DNA of 29,483 bases from a virus. The notes beneath the pieces are model-generated. The model did no database searches. It saw only the letters and a list, made by a program, of their open reading frames with translations, and had not been told where the DNA came from. Made by a program: the position numbers and the translations under genes. The stretch is taken from positions 1 through 29,483 of IMG/VR virus record IMGVR_UViG_3300009151_000273, one strand, 5' to 3'. This document shows, in pieces, positions 1-6,026 of this stretch (within the stretch, counting starts at the first letter, position 1; each line of letters begins with the position of its first letter).

Positions 1-162
1 GATTTCTATGGAAATGCCTTTAGGTTAAATACAGTTGGAGCTTTTAATGCCCCATTTAGGAATCAAATAGAAATTTCTAGAACCAATATTGATCCAGATA
101 CACGAGTTCAAAATTCTTCGAGGACTAATATAGATCCTTCTGTAAGAATTAGAACAGGTTAA
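1..162 (+). CDS. C-terminal end of a probable virion/tail protein (partial)
   Basis: Frame 1 is open from the window edge to a TAA at 160-162, giving the last 53 residues of a protein that begins outside the window. The end contains a short tandem repeat, SRTNIDPDTR followed by SRTNIDPSVR, typical of low-complexity ends of tail, baseplate or adhesin proteins. It reads in the same direction as the late genes at the far end of the window and is followed by a strong terminator, so it is plausibly the last gene of the late operon if the genome is circular or circularly permuted. That placement is inference; no family could be recognised from this fragment. Confidence 0.7.
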   Translation, partial: DFYGNAFRLNTVGAFNAPFRNQIEISRTNIDPDTRVQNSSRTNIDPSVRIRTG

Positions 163-276
163 ATGCTACGTTTGTTTCTCTACGATCGAATTGCTTATGT
201 GGATAGAAACACAGACAAGCTAAAAAAGTCTCAGAGAATCAAGCCAGACGCCAGGAATCGGCAATTCTCACGGTAG
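163..276 (+). CDS. Possible 37-aa small protein after the virion gene
   Basis: An ATG directly follows the TAA of the upstream gene and opens a 37-codon frame ending in TAG. The product is basic (many Arg and Lys, start MLRLFLYDRIAY) with no recognisable domain. Adjacent stop and start would allow translational coupling, but there is no separate Shine-Dalgarno sequence. The stretch 163-300 also carries a small hairpin (GTCCG/CGGAC around 278-298) and could instead be a structured 3' untranslated region. Low confidence as a protein gene. Confidence 0.3.
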   Translation: MLRLFLYDRIAYVDRNTDKLKKSQRIKPDARNRQFSR

Positions 277-323
277 TCAGTCCGCCTAGTAACGGACCAC
301 AATAACAGTTAAATAATAAATAG

Positions 324-359
324 AAATACCCCACTTATAAACAAATAAGTGGGGTATTT
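324..359. terminator. Bidirectional terminator built from the AGTGGGG motif
   Basis: A perfect 15-bp stem (324-338 with 345-359) with a six-base loop. It has a T-run at its right end and an A-run at its left end, so it can work on both strands. It lies between a rightward gene end (162/276) and a leftward gene end (433), where a convergent terminator is expected. Each arm contains one copy of the genome-wide AGTGGGG motif (329-335 and 348-354). Confidence 0.85.
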
Positions 360-432
360 TGTTGTTAGGTGTTTAGAAATTTGTTAGATCATATATTGGT
401 GTACCTTTAATTATAGTTTAATCAATTTTCAT

Positions 433-813
433 TTATGGTAAATTTACCTCTATAGTTATGGTCATTTTTCTAGTTTTACCCACTATCATCTGCAATGGGA
501 TGCTTGAAGTTATTGAACTTATGTTTTCAATATTTCTAATGTTTTCTATGTTGACACTTTTAACATTAGGAATCTCTTGAATTAAACTAGATAAAGTTTT
601 TACCCTAGCTTCTGCGCTATCTATTTCTTGTTGAGTTTTAAGTATTGTGGCTACATAGGAATTTCTTTGAATTTTATATGCCATGTATAAAGTCTTTAAA
701 GCATATTTTGGAAATTCAACATATGGTTTAGTTCCAATAATTGTCTCAAAAAAGTCTTCTATTTGTAGGCGTCCGGTTCTAAGGTTTTCAACTAATTCTT
801 TAATTTGTAGCAT
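433..813 (-). CDS. Unknown 126-aa protein, last gene of the leftward small-gene operon
   Basis: Not recognised. The protein starts MLQIKELVENLR and is largely predicted helical, with a Gln/Glu/Lys-rich middle (residues about 55-80) that could form a short coiled coil. It ends in a beta-like hydrophobic tail (MTITIEVNL). The start overlaps the end of the next upstream gene (800-1162) by 14 bases, so it belongs to the tightly packed leftward operon running from 2867. It is the promoter-distal gene and is followed by the terminator at 324-359. No membrane segment or catalytic motif is visible. Confidence 0.75.
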   Translation of the reverse strand: MLQIKELVENLRTGRLQIEDFFETIIGTKPYVEFPKYALKTLYMAYKIQRNSYVATILKTQQEIDSAEARVKTLSSLIQEIPNVKSVNIENIRNIENISSITSSIPLQMIVGKTRKMTITIEVNLP

Positions 814-1162
814 TTTTAATCTCAGGAAATATGGATAAACTTTTTAGATTTGGCAATGGCACAACCAAAAATATATGGTAATCTACCCCACAAGTCTGTC
901 TAATGTGATCGTTTATAATTCTGTAAGTTTCTGATCGTCGTTTATACTTAACTCTAATCCAAAAATTGTGTTCTTTATTAGAAAATTTAAACTCAGTAGA
1001 AGTCTCTGATACAACTGCAAATTCTACATAAGGAACAGTGTCGTAAAAGTTTAAAACATCTTTATCTATATCAAAAACATCAATATCCTTTGTTAAGATA
1101 CATAGACAAATTCGTTTATTAGTGGGGTAGTTTTCTATATGATCTACTTTTATTTCTATCAA
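800..1162 (-). CDS. Unknown 120-aa protein
   Basis: Not recognised. It starts MIEIKVDHIENY and looks alpha/beta, with an acidic N-terminal half (DIDVFDIDKDVLNFYD) and a basic middle (KYKRRSETYR). It overlaps the upstream gene by four bases (ATGA) and the downstream gene by 14, so translation is probably coupled. The coding region carries one full AGTGGGG motif (1121-1127) and one near copy (about 885-891). Its place in an early leftward operon suggests a host-takeover or accessory role, but this is inference from position only. Confidence 0.75.
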   Translation of the reverse strand: MIEIKVDHIENYPTNKRICLCILTKDIDVFDIDKDVLNFYDTVPYVEFAVVSETSTEFKFSNKEHNFWIRVKYKRRSETYRIINDHIRQTCGVDYHIFLVVPLPNLKSLSIFPEIKNATN

Positions 1163-1599
1163 TTTCTTTTTACCTCGGAGTATTGAACAATAGTATATGA
1201 ATTTATACTCCTATAGTTAGGACTTGGATAGCTAGTATCATATAAATCTTTTCCATCCCAATATATTGGATGGAAAGTTTCAGAATCTACTCCTTCACAT
1301 ATGAAAACATATTCTAATTCTGCCATTATCCCATCTATAGATGCAAAATAATTAGGTACAGTTTTATGTTGAGATGTTTTTAATTCCAGTTTAATTTCAT
1401 ATTGACTACAATATTTTACTAAGTCTTCATTTGTAAAGTAAGAGTATGGTTTTAATCTTGGAAATAAATTACAATGACCATTTCTGTAGTGCCACATAAA
1501 AAAATCATCTAATGTTTTATTTGTAATTATCCTAGCAATAAATGGAATACATAGATGTGATCCTAATGGTTGTGGTATAAATTTTATATTATTTGACAT
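1159..1599 (-). CDS. Unknown 146-aa protein
   Basis: Not recognised. It begins MSNNIKFIPQPLGSHLCIPF and is rich in aromatic residues (Tyr, Phe, Trp), with a central acidic segment (MAELEYVFICEGVDSE). Isolated His and Cys residues do not form a clear metal-binding pattern. It overlaps the downstream gene by four bases and is separated from the upstream gene by one base, so it is co-transcribed with them. No transmembrane segment or catalytic motif could be identified. Confidence 0.75.
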   Translation of the reverse strand: MSNNIKFIPQPLGSHLCIPFIARIITNKTLDDFFMWHYRNGHCNLFPRLKPYSYFTNEDLVKYCSQYEIKLELKTSQHKTVPNYFASIDGIMAELEYVFICEGVDSETFHPIYWDGKDLYDTSYPSPNYRSINSYTIVQYSEVKRN

Positions 1600-1600
1600 A

Positions 1601-1927
1601 TCAGTTTAAGTTTATTTCAACTTTTCCATCCCTAACCACTACTAGATCAATTTGCCTATTTTGAATTCTTTCAATTTCTAAATCTAGTAAATTATTTAAC
1701 AGTGCATTAAGTATGTATCCACAAAAATTTACTTTAGCTACAGAATCCTTATCTTCTATTTGTGATGTTTCTACAAAGGTTTGCAATGCTCTCATAGTAG
1801 TTGAATATGAAAATATTACAATTTGATTAACTGATAAATTCATATTTGTCAAATGAGTTCCTATAGACTCTTCTATTGCTACTTGCACTTGACGTTTTAC
1901 TGTTTCTTGTATTTCTTGTTCACTCAT
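1601..1927 (-). CDS. Unknown 108-aa protein
   Basis: Not recognised. It starts MSEQEIQETVKRQVQVAIEESIG, a probable amphipathic helix with heptad-like spacing, and ends in a short beta-like region (IDLVVVRDGKVEINLN). The size and helical N-terminus would suit a small oligomeric or adaptor protein, but no family is evident. The start codon overlaps the stop of the upstream 51-aa gene in an ATGA arrangement, supporting this start. Confidence 0.75.
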   Translation of the reverse strand: MSEQEIQETVKRQVQVAIEESIGTHLTNMNLSVNQIVIFSYSTTMRALQTFVETSQIEDKDSVAKVNFCGYILNALLNNLLDLEIERIQNRQIDLVVVRDGKVEINLN

Positions 1928-2079
1928 TTACTTCTCACAATAATCTGGTTTGTCATATAGTGGGCGATTACAGTTGATAACCAATAACTTACACACATTG
2001 ATATAATAAATAATGCAATAAGTTTTAACGAATAGATGTCTTTGTCAGAGAATCCTTTTTCTTTTAGATTAATTTTCAT
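1924..2079 (-). CDS. Small (51-aa) single-span membrane protein
   Basis: This short gene fills what would otherwise be a gap in the leftward operon. It encodes 51 residues starting MKINLKEKGFSDKDIYSLK, then a hydrophobic stretch (LIALFIISMCVSYWLSTVIA, residues about 20-39) that should cross the membrane once, and a short tail ending IIVRSK. Its stop overlaps the next start (ATGA at 1924-1927) and its start lies inside the end of the upstream gene, the same packing as its neighbours. A small membrane protein in an early operon could act in exclusion, host takeover or lysis control, but function is not known. Confidence 0.65.
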   Translation of the reverse strand: MKINLKEKGFSDKDIYSLKLIALFIISMCVSYWLSTVIAHYMTNQIIVRSK

Positions 2080-2434
2080 TTTCTGTTATAATCAGATATG
2101 GAGTATAGTTTTCACTAATAAACTTTATTTCTTCTTCTATAAGTTTATCTTTATTTTCTACAAGTGTAAATAGTTCTTTTAAACTATAAGAGGTTACAGG
2201 TGAATTTAAAATTATTCTAGCAAAATCAAAAGCTAGCTCCCTATTTTGATCTGTTGGCTGAACTAAAAAGTTAGTTCCATGTGTTACAAACTCTACCCAT
2301 TTTGAAAGAAAAATTTCATATTCTAGTGGGGAGTTTCGCATCATCTCTTTTAAAATTTTAGAATGATCTATCTTCATGATAATATCAGTCATAATCATAC
2401 GAATTAATGTTCTATCTCTTGGAAGTACACTCAT
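2069..2434 (-). CDS. Unknown 121-aa helical protein
   Basis: Not recognised. It starts MSVLPRDRTLIRMIMTDIIMK and is predicted mostly helical, with several charged amphipathic stretches and no Cys. It overlaps its upstream neighbour by four bases (ATGA at 2431-2434) and its downstream neighbour by 11. One AGTGGGG motif lies inside the gene (2325-2331). Function cannot be assigned. Confidence 0.75.
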   Translation of the reverse strand: MSVLPRDRTLIRMIMTDIIMKIDHSKILKEMMRNSPLEYEIFLSKWVEFVTHGTNFLVQPTDQNRELAFDFARIILNSPVTSYSLKELFTLVENKDKLIEEEIKFISENYTPYLIITENEN

Positions 2435-2673
2435 AAAATAATCCTAACTACGTCTTCTTCAATTAAATCAAATGATAGTGGGGTAATTTGAATTGTAACC
2501 CTGTTTGAAAAGTGATCAATATTAACTACTCGTCCTTCAATTGATTTTTTAACTAAGTTAACAGCATCATTTTTTATCTGATATTCCTCTTGTGGAGTTA
2601 CTGAGCAGACTGTCCCTGCCGTAATTCGATTGTAGTCTAGTATAAATTTAATTTGATCGTTGATCTTACTCAT
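2431..2673 (-). CDS. Unknown 80-aa protein
   Basis: Not recognised. It begins MSKINDQIKFILDYNRITAG. The second half (residues about 43-78) looks like a small beta-barrel or SH3-like segment with alternating hydrophobics (GRVVNIDHFSNRVTIQITPL), but no family is certain. It overlaps the upstream gene by one base and the downstream gene by four. The AGTGGGG motif occurs once within it (2477-2483). Confidence 0.75.
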   Translation of the reverse strand: MSKINDQIKFILDYNRITAGTVCSVTPQEEYQIKNDAVNLVKKSIEGRVVNIDHFSNRVTIQITPLSFDLIEEDVVRIIL

Positions 2674-2867
2674 TAGTTTTTTGTTAATACTCCTTGTTTT
2701 TCCAAAACGTCAAAAAGATTGTTCACAGTAAAATCAGAAATAAATCCTTTTCTACCGTTAATGTTGATAAATGGGATGTTATTCTCAACGGTCAATACAG
2801 CACTATTTTTACCGCTGACTACAATAGGTTGAGATTTAAATGTGCCTAAAATTTCTAGCCCCAGCAT
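2673..2867 (-). CDS. Unknown 64-aa protein, first gene of the leftward operon
   Basis: First gene after the consensus promoter at 2876-2904. The ATG begins only eight bases beyond the -10 hexamer, so the transcript should be leaderless or carry one or two leader bases, and no Shine-Dalgarno site can exist. The product starts MLGLEILGTFKSQPIVVSG and is mainly beta-like with a helical C-terminus (LFDVLEKQGVLT). No family recognised. Confidence 0.7.
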   Translation of the reverse strand: MLGLEILGTFKSQPIVVSGKNSAVLTVENNIPFININGRKGFISDFTVNNLFDVLEKQGVLTKN

Positions 2868-2875
2868 ATGTATAT

Positions 2876-2904
2876 ATTATACCCCACTAAAATAAAATTG
2901 TCAA
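2876..2904 (-). promoter_or_regulatory. Consensus sigma70 promoter with AGTGGGG motif
   Basis: On the minus strand TTGACA (2899-2904) is followed by a 17-base spacer and TATAAT (2876-2881), a perfect sigma70 match. The last seven bases of the spacer are AGTGGGG, directly abutting the -10 box. The ATG of the first gene lies at 2867, near the expected transcription start, so the mRNA is close to leaderless. Confidence 0.9.
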
Positions 2905-2935
2905 TTGCAAGCTATATGTCGTTAAACATGATAAA

Positions 2936-3083
2936 AGATTAATTGTTTTTTGTTTTCTTATATTTTACCAGTCCTTTATCCGTTAGGTTCAAAGGGATTA
3001 GGGTGAGGGTACATACCCCCTTTAGGGGGTGTTTACCTATATCCGCCCTTTACCCGTCCGAACGTGCCAAAAACAATTAATCT
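2936..3083. repeat. Non-coding region bounded by 15-bp inverted repeats
   Basis: AGATTAATTGTTTTT at 2936-2950 is repeated exactly in inverse orientation at 3069-3083. Between them are a hairpin at 3015-3030 and two copies of the 10-mer that forms the array at 18793-19053: CTTTATCCGT at 2974-2983 and CTTTACCCGT at 3048-3057. A TTAGGTTCAAA element near 2984 also matches that array. No open reading frame is apparent. The region lies between two leftward transcription units. It could be an origin or partition element, or a terminator plus regulator region; I cannot decide. Confidence 0.7.
3015..3030. other. Perfect GC-rich hairpin (ACCCCC/GGGGGT)
   Basis: Six-base arms ACCCCC and GGGGGT separated by TTTA give a compact hairpin unusual in this AT-rich genome. 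There is no T-run on either side, so it is a weak terminator candidate. It sits centrally between the 15-bp inverted repeats at 2936 and 3069. Confidence 0.6.
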
Positions 3084-3085
3084 AT

Positions 3086-3283
3086 TTAAAAACGAGTTTC
3101 TATTTGTGTTAAACAATCTAGTGGGTGGTATACTGTATGACTGGATTTTTCATTATATCCTTGGCGTTTAAGTTTAACGCTAAACATCTTTGTACCAACT
3201 TTAAATAATGTACCGTAAAGTTCCCCATTCTCTTTATATACGTCACATCCAATAAATGCTTGACCTTTTGTATGTAATTTCAT
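3086..3283 (-). CDS. Unknown 65-aa protein downstream of the primase-helicase
   Basis: Not recognised. It starts MKLHTKGQAFIGCDVYKENG and has alternating hydrophobic and charged residues suggesting a small beta fold (GTLFKVGTKMFSVKLK). The start overlaps the primase-helicase stop by four bases, so it is the second gene of that leftward operon and is probably translated by coupling. Its position suggests an accessory replication role, but nothing in the sequence confirms it. Confidence 0.7.
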   Translation of the reverse strand: MKLHTKGQAFIGCDVYKENGELYGTLFKVGTKMFSVKLKRQGYNEKSSHTVYHPLDCLTQIETRF

Positions 3284-5211
3284 TTCTTAGTTACCAATTT
3301 AACACATACAGGCTGACCAATAGCAGGTTTTGTTTTTTCCAAAATTTTTGATTTATCTATATATTTAGTCAATGTAGGCTCACTAACTCCAAAGTGTTTT
3401 ACTAAATCCATAAATTTAGTTTGTCCATTTTTCTTAACATATTCTTCCATAGCCTCAGTTATATTTGCTACAATCTTAGGCTCAGAATCTGTAAGTCTTG
3501 TTAGAATACCAGTATCAGGATTAAAAGATATTTTAAATATCTGACCACCGTCATCACTAACAAGTTTATCCTCATCACGAAAATCAAATGTTACCTTTAC
3601 CCCATCATAATCTTTAGATGTATCATTAGCAACAAATAATCCAAAATCAGCTTCTCCACCAGCTCGACTACTACCACGTAATGCTTTCCATTTTTCTGTA
3701 ATATTTCCTTCTTTACCAAAGTGATGAATAACAAGTATACATAGTTTTGGAGAACTATTCAAAATCTCAAACAAAGCATCCCAAATTGGGGCTGTCTCAG
3801 TTGATGAGTCCTCATTTACATTATGTAATCTTTGAAATGGATCTAAGATTAGAACTCCAATATCATTGTCAAGAATAACTTTCTTTATTCTCTTGACATC
3901 TTTAGGATTATCTAACTTATAACCAGCTTTAAAAGACCATTTAGCTTTTTCACGGTTTGGACAGCCGTTAAATACTTTTGTTATACGATCCTGAAATTTC
4001 TTTTTACTACCTTCAGTCTGAACATACATAACATTTGGTAAAGCTTTAGTAGAAGTAAACTCCCCCATTCCAAGAAATTGACTGCCAGTGTCTAGTAATG
4101 ATCTAACAAGATTTAAAGCAATCCATGTTTTCTTAGACTTTTGTGCTCCACCAATAATTCCAATTTGACCAGAATTTAAAAAATGACTAACATATTCAAT
4201 AAGATGGTCGTCGTCTTCTCTTTCTACTAAAAAGTCATCTGTGCTTTGTAAGTCACTAGAAGTGTGACTTGAAGATACAGTAGATAATATCTTATCAATT
4301 AAGACATCCCCACTATCAGCATTTTGAGCAAACCAATCACATATATCTTTTCCTAATTGCCTACGATTCCATTCAAGATTAAGTTGGACAAAAGAACCTT
4401 TGTGATTCTTTTCCCAATTTTTAACCATTTCAGATCCAGCAGAATCTGAGTCTGGAATAATTATAAATAAATCAATATTAGATAAATCTCTTTCCCACTC
4501 TACTTGATAGCTTGTACCGGGAGTTGCAATTATTGGAATATTAATTCCACGTTTCTTAAACTCAAACATAAGTTTAAAGTAATCGCTTTCCCCTTCTACA
4601 GCCACAGCTACCCTGCAATCAATTGGAATATTATCCAATCCAAGTGGGAGATATAATGATTTATCTAATCCTGATTTCTTACCTTCAATATTTCTAAATC
4701 GTAGACCAACTATTTGGTCATTATAAAAGTATGGAATGACAATACAGTCTCCCAAATCTTTTCCGGGTATATCTGACGCTTCCAAAAATCCAACATTATT
4801 ATACTCTAATATTGAAAGATCAAAACCCTTCTCTTTACAGTAGTCAACAGCAAATGTATCTTTTAAAGACACTCGCCTAGACTTCATATACATATCTCTC
4901 CACTCAGGTTTTTCTTGAGCGTAGACAAATTTATTTGAAAAGTTATTTTCTGGGGCAGCTAGTCCATTTGCATTTCTGAAACTATCAACTTCTACCATAG
5001 CTTCTGGCATTGATTTACCAGAAATTAATGATACAAATTTAGTGGCTGAATAAGATATAGAACATGGGAAACAATGAAATACCCCATTTTTTAAATTTAC
5101 ACCAGCACTTTTATTAGTATCTTGATGAAATGGACATTTACAGGATGTAAACCCTTCACTTTTTAAAGACCCAAGTTCTATATATTTCTTATACAAACCA
5201 AGGTAGTCCAT
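3280..5211 (-). CDS. Primase-helicase fusion (CHC2 zinc finger, Toprim, RepA-like ATPase, winged helix)
   Basis: A 643-aa replication protein. Residues 26-50 carry a primase-type zinc finger (C26, H29, C47, C50). A Toprim core follows, with the conserved Glu in VEGESD (about 206-210) and DSD in PDSDSAG (about 253-259), the metal site for primer synthesis. A P-loop ATPase of the RepA/AAA_25 type comes next, with Walker A GGAQKSKKT (354-362) and Walker B LILDP (about 454-458), then HHFGKEG and an Arg-containing sensor region (LRGSSRAGG). The last 50 or so residues resemble a winged helix-turn-helix. It should synthesise primers and unwind DNA at the fork. The ATG lies nine bases beyond the -10 of the divergent promoter, so the mRNA is nearly leaderless. 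The domain calls are firm; the DNA target of the C-terminal domain is unknown. Confidence 0.9.
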   Translation of the reverse strand: MDYLGLYKKYIELGSLKSEGFTSCKCPFHQDTNKSAGVNLKNGVFHCFPCSISYSATKFVSLISGKSMPEAMVEVDSFRNANGLAAPENNFSNKFVYAQEKPEWRDMYMKSRRVSLKDTFAVDYCKEKGFDLSILEYNNVGFLEASDIPGKDLGDCIVIPYFYNDQIVGLRFRNIEGKKSGLDKSLYLPLGLDNIPIDCRVAVAVEGESDYFKLMFEFKKRGINIPIIATPGTSYQVEWERDLSNIDLFIIIPDSDSAGSEMVKNWEKNHKGSFVQLNLEWNRRQLGKDICDWFAQNADSGDVLIDKILSTVSSSHTSSDLQSTDDFLVEREDDDHLIEYVSHFLNSGQIGIIGGAQKSKKTWIALNLVRSLLDTGSQFLGMGEFTSTKALPNVMYVQTEGSKKKFQDRITKVFNGCPNREKAKWSFKAGYKLDNPKDVKRIKKVILDNDIGVLILDPFQRLHNVNEDSSTETAPIWDALFEILNSSPKLCILVIHHFGKEGNITEKWKALRGSSRAGGEADFGLFVANDTSKDYDGVKVTFDFRDEDKLVSDDGGQIFKISFNPDTGILTRLTDSEPKIVANITEAMEEYVKKNGQTKFMDLVKHFGVSEPTLTKYIDKSKILEKTKPAIGQPVCVKLVTKK

Positions 5212-5219
5212 GCACGTTC

Positions 5220-5248
5220 ATTGTACCATAACTCTAAATAAAAGTCAA
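5220..5248 (-). promoter_or_regulatory. Leftward promoter of the primase-helicase operon
   Basis: Minus-strand TTGACT (5243-5248), a 17-base spacer and TACAAT (5220-5225). The spacer ends in ATGG, a weaker form of the GTGGGG seen in other promoters. The primase ATG begins at 5211, eight bases past the -10 box. The -35 box lies inside the left arm of the palindrome at 5240-5270. Confidence 0.8.
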
Positions 5249-5270
5249 TACTTGTGTAATATTGACTTTT
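5240..5270. promoter_or_regulatory. Palindromic operator between divergent promoters
   Basis: Perfect 11-bp arms AAAAGTCAATA (5240-5250) and TATTGACTTTT (5260-5270) with a nine-base centre. Each arm contains the -35 box of one of two divergent promoters, so a dimer bound here would block both. The XRE-type protein encoded at 5299-5511 is the obvious candidate ligand, but binding is inferred. Confidence 0.8.
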
Positions 5271-5290
5271 TTAAATAAATGTGGTATAAT
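5262..5290 (+). promoter_or_regulatory. Rightward promoter of the XRE regulator
   Basis: TTGACT (5262-5267), a 17-base spacer ending in ATGTGG, and TATAAT (5285-5290). The regulator ATG starts at 5299, eight bases beyond the -10 box, so the transcript would be leaderless or nearly so. The -35 box is the right arm of the operator palindrome. Confidence 0.88.
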
Positions 5291-5298
5291 CAAGAAGT

Positions 5299-5511
5299 AT
5301 GACTAATATGGAATTTAAACGAAGAGTTAAAAAATTAACTCAGATACAACTAGCAGAAATACTTGGTGTATCTCAAGCATGTATTTCGTATCTTGAAAAG
5401 GGAGTAATTAAAGTTGGATTAGACGTGATAGACAATGCAAAAAGTCATTTAGGTTTTGAAGGAACAACAGAAGAGTTTTTAAGTGAAATAAATGAGAGTA
5501 ATTCTAAATAA
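5299..5511 (+). CDS. XRE/Cro-like helix-turn-helix regulator
   Basis: A 70-aa protein made almost entirely of an XRE-family DNA-binding domain. The helix-turn-helix is clear in TQIQLAEILGVSQACISYLE (residues about 14-33), with the typical LA-LGVSQ-I-E pattern. There is no C-terminal dimerisation or cleavage domain, so it resembles Cro or a small autorepressor more than a cI-type repressor. It is the first rightward gene after a divergent promoter pair with a palindromic operator covering both -35 boxes, so it probably controls both itself and the primase-helicase operon. The downstream resolvase gene overlaps its end by 20 bases. Confidence 0.85.
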   Translation: MTNMEFKRRVKKLTQIQLAEILGVSQACISYLEKGVIKVGLDVIDNAKSHLGFEGTTEEFLSEINESNSK

Positions 5512-5995
5512 TTTAAAGGATTATAATGATATACTGGCGTATGATCCTGGCGGTACTACGGGTTTCTCGCGTATACGTGTATCTCGCGAGCGTAATAGTA
5601 TGGAAGTCTATGAGATAGGCGAGTTTCATACCACGGCGTTATTACGTAAACATTTATCAGAATTAAATAATGGAAAAACTTTAGTAGTTTATGAGAGCAT
5701 TGTAATAAGCACAAGGGTAGCTACACAACAAACTGTAAAAATACCAATTGAAGTTATCGGAGTTATAAATTTTCTTTGCGACGAATATAAGATAATTAGG
5801 TTTGATCAAAAACCAGCAGAAAGACTTGTATCTGAAACATGGTATCCTAAATTACACAACATACCTAGTCATAGTGGAAGTGCAACAAGACATGGAGTTG
5901 TATTTGCTAGATCAAAAATGATACCGGTTAGTGAGAAATTTCCAAAACTAATATTTGATACTAAAGAATTGAATAGAAACTTTATTAAGTATTGA
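5492..5995 (+). CDS. RuvC-like Holliday junction resolvase
   Basis: A 167-aa RNase H-fold nuclease. The first beta strand has ILAYDPGGTTGF (catalytic Asp at 18), the form seen in phage RuvC-like resolvases, and a second acidic residue follows in LVVYESIV (Glu at 68). The C-terminal acidic residues are less clear. It would cut branched DNA during replication, recombination or before packaging. It overlaps the XRE gene, and its TGA stop (5993-5995) lies inside the -35 box of the next promoter. The 5' part (about 5530-5640) is near 50 percent G+C, far above the rest of the gene, suggesting mosaic origin. Confidence 0.75.
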   Translation: MRVILNNLKDYNDILAYDPGGTTGFSRIRVSRERNSMEVYEIGEFHTTALLRKHLSELNNGKTLVVYESIVISTRVATQQTVKIPIEVIGVINFLCDEYKIIRFDQKPAERLVSETWYPKLHNIPSHSGSATRHGVVFARSKMIPVSEKFPKLIFDTKELNRNFIKY

Positions 5996-6020
5996 CAAAA
6001 CTTAATTAGTGGGGTATACT
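5992..6020 (+). promoter_or_regulatory. Leaderless-type promoter with AGTGGGG motif
   Basis: TTGACA (5992-5997), a 17-base spacer ending in AGTGGGG (6008-6014), and TATACT (6015-6020). The ATG of the nuclease gene follows after exactly six bases (AGGGTT), where transcription should begin. The stretch from the -10 box into the start codon is identical to that at 11820. Confidence 0.9.
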
Positions 6021-6026
6021 AGGGTT

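Noticed and set aside
1-276. Diversity-generating retroelement near the virion gene end
   Set aside because: No reverse transcriptase gene, no template/variable repeat pair and no adenine-biased differences are seen in the window.
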